A stretch of 16,117 bases of DNA from CALOBA01 sp942491465 (GTDB taxonomy: Bacteria; Pseudomonadota; Gammaproteobacteria; Chromatiales; Chromatiaceae): the NCBI GenBank assembly GCA_942491465.1, contig CALOBA010000020.1:1-16117 (forward strand). The letters run 5' to 3'. The notes below the pieces were generated by a model. It worked only from the letters and a program-made list of their open reading frames with translations, ran no database searches and was not told the DNA's origin. Both the position numbers and the translations under genes were made by a program. This document shows positions 7,577 through 14,177 of this stretch, piece by piece (the stretch's first letter is position 1; each line of letters begins with the position of its first letter).

Positions 7577-8275
7577 ATGTCTGAAGGCTTTCTGCTGCCC
7601 GGGGCCGAGTCTCGGCTCCTGGCCACCAAAGACGACGTGGCGCAGGCCGCGGCCGAGTTGATCCTTGCGGCGTCGCGACAGGCCATCGACGAGCGCGGGC
7701 GGTTCCGCTTGGTGCTCGCCGGCGGGACCACACCGGAGGCGGCCTACCGTCGGCTCGCGCGGGAGGCCGCGGACTGGGGACGCTGGGAGCTCTTCTTCGG
7801 CGACGAGCGCTGCCGACCGGTCGACCACCCCGAGCGCAACAGCCGCGCGGCGAGCGCGGCCCTGCTCGCGCACGTGCCCATCCCGTCGCGGCAAGTGCAT
7901 CCCATCCCGGCGGAGCGCGGCGCGGAGGCGGGCGCTGCGGCCTACGCGGAGACGGTTGCCCCCGCCCTCCCCTTCGACCTGGTCCTGCTGGGCATCGGGG
8001 AAGACGGCCACACCGCGAGCCTGTTCCCCGGACAGGTCTTCGATGAGACCCTACCGGTGATGCCGGTGCACGACGCACCGAAGCCGCCGCCCGATCGCGT
8101 CTCCCTGACGCCGAGCGCGCTGGTCCAGTGCCGGCAGATGCTCATCCTGGTCACCGGCGCGGGCAAGCGTGCTGCCGTGGATGCCTGGCGCGCCGGCGAA
8201 CCGCTGCCGGTGGCGCAGGTGGCCGCGAAGGGGCCGGCGCTGGTCCTGCTCGATCGGGATGCCGTCGGCGGTTGA
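7577..8275 (+). CDS. pgl: 6-phosphogluconolactonase, DevB/Pgl type
   Basis: The 232-residue enzyme hydrolyses 6-phosphoglucono-1,5-lactone to 6-phosphogluconate, the second step of the oxidative pentose phosphate pathway, in the cytosol. Family motifs are all present in order: LVLAGGTTP (about 45-53), FFGDERCRPVDHPERNS (from 73) and LLGIGEDGHTASLFPG (about 136-151), the last being the phosphate-binding, catalytic segment. Length is normal for the family. The ATG at 7577 follows an AGGGGG ribosome site with about 9 nt spacing. It is not next to zwf or gnd in this window; it diverges from the receiver gene and converges with the L,D-transpeptidase gene over a 30-bp gap. Confidence 0.95.
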   Translation: MSEGFLLPGAESRLLATKDDVAQAAAELILAASRQAIDERGRFRLVLAGGTTPEAAYRRLAREAADWGRWELFFGDERCRPVDHPERNSRAASAALLAHVPIPSRQVHPIPAERGAEAGAAAYAETVAPALPFDLVLLGIGEDGHTASLFPGQVFDETLPVMPVHDAPKPPPDRVSLTPSALVQCRQMLILVTGAGKRAAVDAWRAGEPLPVAQVAAKGPALVLLDRDAVGG

Positions 8276-8305
8276 TCGCCCGGGGGCCGGCGCGTTCAAC
8301 GCCCT

Positions 8306-8848
8306 TCAGGGCCGGATCTCGATCGGCGTCCCGGTCGGCACCGCTCGCCAGACCACTTCCATCGGCACGTTGCGCAGGGCGATGCAGCCGTGGGTGTGGT
8401 CGATATACTGCATCAGCCAGCCGAGCCAGCCCCAGCCGTTGACCTGGCCGTGGATCATGATCAGGCCGCCGGGGTCGTCGCCACGCTTCGCGGCCAGTGC
8501 CCGGTCGGTCGCGTTGGGATAAGAGACGTGCAGCGACTTGTAGCAGCAGCTGTTTGGGTTGCGCCAGTCGAGCAGGTAGCGCCCCTCGGGGGTGCGCTGA
8601 TCGCCTTCACGTTGCTTGTGGCCCTGCGGGTTGCCGCCGAGGCTGATGCGCCACTGCCTCAACACCTCGCCATCGCCGATCAGCGACAGGCGGCGGGCGG
8701 ACTTCTCCACCAGCACCAGATCGGCTTGGGGCGGCTCATCCGCCAGCAGTGGCGGTAGCTGCTGCTCGAAACGCCGCAGCGCCAGGACGGCGACTGCGGC
8801 GATGACGACGGCGGCCAAGGCCGCCACCAACATGCCGCGCAGGGCCAC
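8306..8848 (-). CDS. L,D-transpeptidase family (YkuD domain) protein
   Basis: The 180-residue protein has an N-terminal hydrophobic segment (about residues 5-24) acting as signal anchor, then a YkuD domain. The catalytic signature is visible as IMIHG (His133) followed 19 residues later by THGCIAL (His153, Cys155). The start of the domain, VLVEKSARRLSLI, and the GDQRTPEGRY segment are typical of ErfK/YafK-like enzymes. Such enzymes make 3-3 peptidoglycan crosslinks or attach or remove proteins at meso-diaminopimelate in the periplasm; which applies here is not clear. The start is GTG at 8848, nine bases after the protease gene stop; an in-frame ATG at 8833 is an alternative, and neither has a strong ribosome site. 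Tight spacing suggests cotranscription with the protease gene. Confidence 0.9.
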   Translation of the reverse strand: MALRGMLVAALAAVVIAAVAVLALRRFEQQLPPLLADEPPQADLVLVEKSARRLSLIGDGEVLRQWRISLGGNPQGHKQREGDQRTPEGRYLLDWRNPNSCCYKSLHVSYPNATDRALAAKRGDDPGGLIMIHGQVNGWGWLGWLMQYIDHTHGCIALRNVPMEVVWRAVPTGTPIEIRP

Positions 8849-8857
8849 CGTTGCCGG

Positions 8858-9682
8858 CTAGGGCAGCGCGGCGAGTCGCTGCGCGCTCGCCTGCGGTCCA
8901 CCGGTGGCCGCGCTGGCCTGGATGGTCTTCTGCAAGCGGGCCGCGCGGGCGGCGGGCTCTGGATGGGTAGAGACCATCTGCGCAACCAGGTTGGATCCCG
9001 ACCGACTCTTTGCCGCCAGCTTGTTCAGCGCGGAGACCGCACCGTTCGGGTCCTTGCCGGCGCTCTTGACGGTCGCCAGGCCGAAATCGTCGGCCTCGCG
9101 CTCGTTGGCCTGGGAGAACTGGGCGTTGACGACCTGCTCGAGGAACGCCCCGGCCTGGGAGCCGGCAATGGCGCCGGCCTGGGCACCGCCCCAGGTACTG
9201 ACGGCCTGACGACCGGCACTGGTCAGCATCGCGGCGCGATAGCGCTGCTTGGAATGGCCCTTGGTGATGTGACCGACCTCGTGGCCGATGACGAACAGCA
9301 GTTCGTCATCGTCCATCATGTCCATCAGTCCGCTGAACACGCGGATGCTGCCATCCGGTGATGCGAAGGCATTGATGTCATCGGTGAGATAGACCTTGTA
9401 GTTGAGCGGGCGCCCATTGGCGCTGCGCAGGCCGCTGGTCAGTCGGTTCAGCCGCTTCTGATAGCTGCTGTTGGATGCCGCGACGCGGTTTTGCCGGTCG
9501 CTGTCCTCGATACCGGCGCGGGCCATGTCGGCCATCTGCTGGTCGCTGAGGGTCATGGCCGGCACGACCTTGCCGCCGATGCTGAGCGCGTCATTGACGC
9601 CGACGGTCTGGCAGCCGCCGGCGAGCACCAGCGCAAGGGTCAGTACAGGGGTCCAGAGATAACGAACGGTAGAGCGTTGCAT
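8858..9682 (-). CDS. M48 family metalloprotease, LoiP/YggG-like lipoprotein
   Basis: The 274-residue precursor starts with a basic, hydrophobic signal peptide ending in a lipobox (LAGGC, Cys24), so the mature protein is probably a periplasm-facing lipoprotein. The zinc site is complete: HEVGH at residues 134-138 with the third ligand in EREADDFGL. Other segments (NYKVYLTDDINAFA, IRVFSGLMDMM, VNAQFSQANEREADD) closely resemble E. coli LoiP (YggG), an outer-membrane metalloprotease linked to envelope quality control. The start is well supported by GGAGG with a 6-nt gap. A 13-bp inverted repeat lies in the leader. The L,D-transpeptidase gene follows after 9 bp, making an envelope-maintenance pair. 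Confidence 0.93.
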   Translation of the reverse strand: MQRSTVRYLWTPVLTLALVLAGGCQTVGVNDALSIGGKVVPAMTLSDQQMADMARAGIEDSDRQNRVAASNSSYQKRLNRLTSGLRSANGRPLNYKVYLTDDINAFASPDGSIRVFSGLMDMMDDDELLFVIGHEVGHITKGHSKQRYRAAMLTSAGRQAVSTWGGAQAGAIAGSQAGAFLEQVVNAQFSQANEREADDFGLATVKSAGKDPNGAVSALNKLAAKSRSGSNLVAQMVSTHPEPAARAARLQKTIQASAATGGPQASAQRLAALP

Positions 9683-9709
9683 AGGGGTCCTCCAAGATAC
9701 GGTTTCCGA

Positions 9710-9747
9710 GCATCGGCCGGCGACCTGTCATCGGCGCCGGCCGATGC
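9710..9747. promoter_or_regulatory. Perfect 13-bp inverted repeat in the leader of the M48 protease gene
   Basis: Arms GCATCGGCCGGCG (9710-9722) and its exact complement (9735-9747) flank a 12-nt spacer, beginning 28 bp upstream of the protease start codon. It could be an operator for a dimeric regulator or a stable mRNA hairpin close to the ribosome site. No matching promoter was convincingly found. Confidence 0.65.
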
Positions 9748-9863
9748 CGCGCAAAAATAGAGCGAATGGCCGCGCTCGGCATCCCCCGCGGCGCCCGGAG
9801 TTGATCTGGAGCAATTCGGCCCCGCCTACGCGACCGATCGGGATCTCGATCCCGGTCTAGGTC

Positions 9864-9900
9864 CGATCCCGATCCGATCCCGATCCCGATCCCGATCCCG
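9864..9900. repeat. Hexamer microsatellite (CGATCC)n
   Basis: About six copies of CGATCC with one copy shortened to CGATC, ending two bases before the stop codon of the minus-strand secreted-protein gene. A small dyad (9839-9854, CGGGAT/ATCCCG) lies just outward and might act in weak termination. The repeat is outside the coding region. Confidence 0.9.
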
Positions 9901-9902
9901 GC

Positions 9903-10466
9903 TCAGTTGACCTCGCCGATGATGGTGTTGCGGAAGCGGGCGGTGACGGCATCGCCGACGCGCACCTCGTCAAGCACGCTCGGGTCCTCCACGTCGAAGG
10001 TCTGTACGCCGTCCGGACCCTCGATGCTGACGCTGCCGACGGCCTTGTCGACGGCGGTCACGCGGCCGTTCAGCGTCAGCGTGTCGGTAATGCTGCCACC
10101 GGGCTTGGTGCCCGGGTTGCGGTCCACGTCGGTGCTGACCTCGCTGGAGATCGGACCGGCGGCGACGCCGGGCTGCAGCTCGATCAGCGCCGAGCTGATC
10201 TCGGTGATGGTGATCTGATCGCCGATCCGGATCTGATCCAACCGGCTGACCTCGGGCGGGATATGCAGGACATGGAACTGCCCGTCCGCGTCCTTCAGGG
10301 TCATCAGGCGGGTCTCGGTGTTGACCACCATCACCTCGCCCTGGAGCTGGGCGCCCACGGCGCCGGCGACGCCGAGGTCGTCGGCCTGTGCGCGGGCGGT
10401 GGCGGGCAGGGCGGCAGCGATGAGCAGGGCGGCGCCGACGGCGGCGCCGATTGCAGGATTGGACAT
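9903..10466 (-). CDS. Secreted protein with two DUF5666-like repeats, function unknown
   Basis: The 187-residue precursor has a clear Sec signal peptide with predicted cleavage after ARA (residue 26). The mature part holds two related beta-rich units: residues 43-89 (GEVMVVNTETRLMTLKDADG ... IRIGDQITITE) and 134-178 (GRVTAVDKAVGSVSIEGPDG ... VRVGDAVTARF), joined by a polar linker. Each has the pattern G-x-V-x-x-V-(D/N) ... (D/P)DG ... (R)xGD, which resembles small OB-like or DUF5666-type domains. The product is therefore likely periplasmic; no enzymatic residues are evident. The start is well supported by GAGGAG with a 9-nt gap. It is divergent from the DUF808 gene. Confidence 0.8.
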   Translation of the reverse strand: MSNPAIGAAVGAALLIAAALPATARAQADDLGVAGAVGAQLQGEVMVVNTETRLMTLKDADGQFHVLHIPPEVSRLDQIRIGDQITITEISSALIELQPGVAAGPISSEVSTDVDRNPGTKPGGSITDTLTLNGRVTAVDKAVGSVSIEGPDGVQTFDVEDPSVLDEVRVGDAVTARFRNTIIGEVN

Positions 10467-10691
10467 GGTGCAGGTCTCCTCGATGATGTCTGTTCGCGGG
10501 CCGCGGCACGGTAGCGTCCGCCTGCGCTCGGCGCAAGCGCCGGGGCAAGCAGCGGCTCGCGCAGAGGCACCAACAAGAGAAAAGGCCCGCGCGCAGATGC
10601 AAAGGCGCGCGCGGCTTGCACGAAGCGGCAAGATCGGGAAGTATTCCGCGCAACGCTCGCCCCCCAATCGCTCAACCGCAGGAACCACCCG

Positions 10692-11636
10692 ATGGCCAGC
10701 AGTCTGCTTGCCCTGATCGATGACATCGCCACCGTGCTGGATGATGTCGCCCTCCTCTCCAAGGTCGCCGCGCGCAAGACCGCCGCCGTGCTCGGCGACG
10801 ACCTGGCGCTGAACGCCCAGCAGGTCACCGGCGTGCGCGCCGAGCGCGAGCTGCCGGTGGTCTGGGGGGTGTTCAAGGGCTCGCTGGTCAACAAGCTGAT
10901 CCTGGTGCCGGCGGCGCTGTTGATCAGCGCCGTCGCGCCCTGGGCGATCATGCCGCTGATGATGGTCGGCGGCCTGTATCTGTGCTTCGAGGGCGCCGAG
11001 AAGCTCGCCCACAAGTACCTGCACGACGCCGATACCGAGCAGGCGCATCAGGCCGAGATCGCCGCCGCCCTGGCAGACCCCGCCGTCGACTTGGCCAAGC
11101 TGGAGCGCAACAAGGTCCGCGGCGCCATCCGCACCGACTTCATCCTGTCCGCCGAGATCATCGTCATCACCCTGGGCACGGTGGAGGGGGCCGCCTTCGC
11201 CACCCAGATCGTGGTGCTGGCCGGCATCGCGCTGGCCATGACCGTCGGCGTCTACGGCCTGGTCGCCGGCATCGTCAAGCTCGACGACCTGGGCCTGTAT
11301 CTGACCAAGACCGAGGGCGATGGCGGCTCCGCCGAGCTGCGCCGCGCCCTCGGCGCCCGCATCCTGCGTGCGGCCCCCTACCTGATGAAGGGCCTGTCCG
11401 TCGCCGGCATGATCGCCATGTTCCTGGTCGGCGGCGGCATCCTGGTGCACGGCATCCCCTGGCTGCACCACGGCGTCGAGCACCTGGCGCAGGTCATCGC
11501 CGGCTGGCCTGCCGTCGGCACCTTGCTCGGCACCCTGGCACCGCTGCTCGCCAACGGCCTGATCGGCATCGTCGCCGGCGCGCTGGTGCTGGCGCTGGTC
11601 GAGGGCGTTCAGCGCGCCCGCGCCCTGCTCGGCTGA
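10692..11636 (+). CDS. DUF808 family (YedI-like) inner-membrane protein
   Basis: This 314-residue protein matches the DUF808/YedI family in length and sequence: the N-terminal SSLLALIDDIATVLDDVALL and KVAARKTAAVLGDDLALNAQ segment, ELPVVWGVFKGSLVNKLIL, and GLYLCFEGAEKLAHK, followed by several membrane helices, with KVRGAIRTDFILSAEIIVI in the middle. The function of the family is not established. The ATG at 10692 follows an AGGA element about 8 nt upstream. It is followed by cobS after only 6 bp, suggesting cotranscription, though no functional link between the two is known. Confidence 0.93.
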   Translation: MASSLLALIDDIATVLDDVALLSKVAARKTAAVLGDDLALNAQQVTGVRAERELPVVWGVFKGSLVNKLILVPAALLISAVAPWAIMPLMMVGGLYLCFEGAEKLAHKYLHDADTEQAHQAEIAAALADPAVDLAKLERNKVRGAIRTDFILSAEIIVITLGTVEGAAFATQIVVLAGIALAMTVGVYGLVAGIVKLDDLGLYLTKTEGDGGSAELRRALGARILRAAPYLMKGLSVAGMIAMFLVGGGILVHGIPWLHHGVEHLAQVIAGWPAVGTLLGTLAPLLANGLIGIVAGALVLALVEGVQRARALLG

Positions 11637-11642
11637 GCCGAC

Positions 11643-12425
11643 ATGGTCCGTCCGACCCCGCCACAGACGACACAGGCCCTGCTCCTGGCCGCGCGTTTCC
11701 TCACCCGCGTGCCGCTGCCCGATATCGGCCCGGCAGGCCCCGCGGTGCAGGGCCGGGCGGCCCTGTTCTACCCGCTGATCGGCCTGCTGCTCGGCGCCGT
11801 GCTGGCGGGTGTGCTGGCGCTGCTCGGCGCCATCGACGCCCCGGCGGCGGCGAGCGCCGCCCTACTGCTCGGGCTCTGGGTCTGGGCCACCGGGGCGCTG
11901 CACCTCGACGGCCTGGCCGACTGCGCCGACGCCTGGGTCGGCGGGCTGGGCAGCCGCGAGCGCACCTTCGCCATCCTCAAAGACCCCCATGCGGGCTCCA
12001 TGGCCCTGGTCGCACTGCTGGTGGTGCTGCTCGGCAAATGGGCCGCGCTGGCCTCGCTGCCGGCGGGCGGCGATGCCCTCCTGCTGCTCGCCTGCATCCC
12101 GGCCCTGGCCCGGGCCCAGGTGCTGCTGCTGGCCCTGACCACACCGCCGGCACGCCCGAGCGGCCTCGGCGCCGCGCTCAGCGAGCAACTGCCGCGGCGG
12201 GCCGCCTGGCTGGTGCTGGCGCTCACCGGGCTCGGCGCGCTGCTGTTGCTCGGTGCCGCCGGCCTGGTCGCCCTGGCCCTGGCGCTGGCCCTGCTCTGGA
12301 CCTGGCGCCGGGCCATGCTGCACCGCCTGGGCGGCTTCACCGGCGACACCGCCGGCGCCCTGGTCGAGTTCACCGAGGCCGGCCTGCTGCTGGCGCTGAC
12401 GCTGCTTTGGCCCCTGCTGGGCTGA
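11643..12425 (+). CDS. cobS: Adenosylcobinamide-GDP ribazoletransferase (cobalamin synthase)
   Basis: CobS joins adenosylcobinamide-GDP with alpha-ribazole (or its 5'-phosphate) in the last steps of adenosylcobalamin assembly, in the inner membrane. The 260-residue protein shows FLTRVPLP near the N-terminus, the metal-binding signature HLDGLADCADAWVGG (from residue 87), ILKDPHAGSMA, and the C-terminal GGFTGDTAGALVEFTEAG, all diagnostic, among several membrane helices. Length is normal. The ATG at 11643 lies 6 bp after the DUF808 stop, so it likely depends on the same transcript. Other cob genes are not present in the window, and no cobalamin riboswitch was recognised upstream of the pair. Confidence 0.95.
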   Translation: MVRPTPPQTTQALLLAARFLTRVPLPDIGPAGPAVQGRAALFYPLIGLLLGAVLAGVLALLGAIDAPAAASAALLLGLWVWATGALHLDGLADCADAWVGGLGSRERTFAILKDPHAGSMALVALLVVLLGKWAALASLPAGGDALLLLACIPALARAQVLLLALTTPPARPSGLGAALSEQLPRRAAWLVLALTGLGALLLLGAAGLVALALALALLWTWRRAMLHRLGGFTGDTAGALVEFTEAGLLLALTLLWPLLG

Positions 12426-12711
12426 TCCCGCGGCGGTCGCCCCGCTGCGAGCCCACCCGAGGAGACCAGGCAAGATCACGGATACCGGCCCGCGCGAGAT
12501 CGTCACCCCGTCTCGCCCCAGCGCAGCCTCGCCGGCGAGGCCAGCCTCGACGCCACCCGGCCGCTCAGCTCCCCCCGCGTGTCCCACATCGCCATCCGCT
12601 GGGAGCCGGCCTTCAAGCCCGGACATGTCCTGAATCTCACGCAAAGACGCGAAGACGCGAAGGAAACCAAGGATCCCGGGGAACGGCGGATGCAACTTCT
12701 CATTCATCCAG
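12426..12711. other. Non-coding stretch after cobS
   Basis: No supported gene. One plus frame (about 12530-12640, including SHIAIRWEPAFKPG) has protein-like character for some 30 codons but no start or family, so it may be a remnant. An octamer repeat lies at 12639-12662, just before the large tandem array. Confidence 0.5.
12639..12662. repeat. Three tandem copies of an ACGCRAAG octamer
   Basis: ACGCAAAG, ACGCGAAG and ACGCGAAG follow one another without gaps. Similar CACGCAAAGACGC-type strings are, from general experience, common in intergenic repeats of several proteobacteria; the present copy lies 50 bp before the 83-bp array. Confidence 0.8.
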
Positions 12712-13487
12712 GGTCAGCGGCGAGACGCCGCTGCTCCCAGTCCCCGGAGCGGGGGCGTCCCGCCCCCGACCCGCCGCAGGCTGCCGCCACAGCCAATCAG
12801 CGGCGAGACGCCGCCGCTCCCATAGTCCCCGGAGCGGGGGCGTCCCGCCCCCGACCCGCCGCAGGCTGCCGCCGCAGCCAATCAGCGGCGAGACGCCGCT
12901 GCGCCCCAGCCCCCGGAGCGGGGGCGTCCCCCCCCCGAGCCGCCGCAGGCTGCCGCCGCGGCCAATCAGCGGCGAGACGCCGCTGCTCCCAGTCCCCGGA
13001 GCGGGGGCGTCCCGCCCCCGACCCGCCGCAGGCTGCCGCCGCGGCCAATCAGCGGCGAGACGCCGCTGCTCCCAGTCCCCGGAGCGGGGGCGTCCCGCCC
13101 CCGAGCCGCCGCAGGCTGCCGCCGCGGCCAATCAGCGGCGAGACGCCGCCGCTCCCAGTCCCCGGAGCGGGGGCGTCCCGCCCCCGAGCCGCCGCAGGCT
13201 GCCGCCGCGGCCAATCAGCGGCGAGACGCCGCCGCTCCCAGTCCCCGGAGCGGGGGCGTCCCGCCCCCGAGCCGCCGCAGGCTGCCGCCGCGGCCAATCA
13301 GCGGCGAGACGCCGCTGCTCCCAGTCCCCGGAGCGGGGGCGTCCCGCCCCCGAGCCCCCGCAGGCTGCCGCCCGCGGCCAATCAGCGGCGAGACGCCGCC
13401 GCTCCCAGTCCCCGGAGCGGGGGCGTCCCGCCCCCGAGCCCCCGCAGGCTGCCGCCGCGGCCGATCGGCGGCGAGACGCCGCTGCTC
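12712..13487. repeat. Tandem array of 83-85 bp units, nine complete and one truncated
   Basis: Units begin with CAGCGGCGAGACG at 12715, 12798, 12883, 12967, 13050, 13133, 13216, 13299 and 13383, and a variant truncated tenth begins at 13466. Spacings are 83 (six times), 84 (twice) and 85 (once). Units six and seven are identical, and unit five differs from them at one base. Each unit has two dyads: GCGGCG-AGA-CGCCGC and CGGGGGCG-TCC-CGCCCCCG. Because 83 is not a multiple of three, the frame changes every unit, so the long open frames across the array on both strands reflect GC-rich sequence lacking stops and not a protein. Outer units are more diverged than central ones, as expected for unequal exchange. 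Confidence 0.96.
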
Positions 13488-14177
13488 AAGCCGCAACCCG
13501 GCCCCGACTTTTTGAGAAGTTACCGGCGGATGTGCAATCGCACTGAGACATCGTTATTCCGGTGCCAACGCAGCAGCACAAGACGGAGGATCGCTTCGGT
13601 CGCGGTAAGAGTGTCGGCCTTCGGGCCGATATGGATCGGCTTGAAGCCTTGGTCTGCCTCGGGATCGTCGTCGTGTGGGGGCTCGATCACGATCACGATC
13701 ACAAGGTCGAACGGAAACCGAATCTCCGAGTTCTTTAGGTTGATTTGGGCGCCGTCGGCGGGTGCGCTATCGCTTACCCGCCCCACAACACAACGCGTGA
13801 CCAGACCCTTCGCGACGGCGAGCGGGGCGGTCTTGCCCCATCGTGCGGCACGTCTGCGAACAAGACCGGGTAGACTGCGCCTATCCCGCGGGCGGTGCGG
13901 TGCGCAGGGGTCGGATACCCGCGCGCCCCGTGTTGATGAAGTTCCCGGCCAAGTTGGGCAGGATAGCGGTCATGTCCGGCGGCGGCAGCCTTGCGGCCGT
14001 ATCCATCGGGCCGCCATGGCGTCGATTTTGCTTAAGCTGGATCAGCCAGGCGCCGTGCATCGCCCCACTGCCGCCGTTGTCGGTCGGCGCCGCTGCCCGC
14101 AGCGGCCCCTGCCCCCGGCAACGACCCGCCCTATCCGGTTCCCTTTCCCGATCCAACCCTCGAGGAGACCTTCGATC
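13488..14177. other. Long non-coding stretch upstream of the PEPCK gene
   Basis: About 690 bp without a supported gene. A minus-strand frame at 13520-13786 (88 codons) crosses the hexamer repeat and resembles no family known to me. An 18-bp hairpin-forming dyad (GCCGCTGC with its complement, 14089-14106) lies in the PEPCK leader. No confident promoter for the PEPCK gene was identified. Confidence 0.55.
13684..13701. repeat. Short hexamer microsatellite (CGATCA)3
   Basis: Three perfect tandem copies of CGATCA. On the minus strand they are followed by ATCGAGCCC, the same nine bases that follow the CGTTGT microsatellite at 1716-1724 on the plus strand. Confidence 0.8.

Noticed and set aside
9903..11483. 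Long minus-strand frame extending upstream of the secreted-protein gene across the DUF808 gene
   Set aside because: The portion over 10692-11483 is the antisense of a strongly supported gene; a signal peptide and ribosome site place the real start at 10466.
12712..13487. CRISPR array
   Set aside because: The whole unit is repeated with no unique spacers, and no cas genes are nearby.
12700..13496. Minus-strand open frames of 80-140 codons within the tandem array, with repeated RRLAADWPRRQPAA-like sequence
   Set aside because: They arise from the 83-bp repeats in a GC-rich sequence; the unit length shifts the reading frame and no start signals or family resemblance are present.
13520..13786. 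Minus-strand 88-codon frame containing LVIVIVIE
   Set aside because: The Val-Ile run is the CGATCA microsatellite in translation; no ribosome site or recognised family.
14089..14106. Hairpin in the pckG leader as a riboswitch
   Set aside because: A lone 8-bp GC dyad with a two-base gap has no conserved riboswitch core around it.
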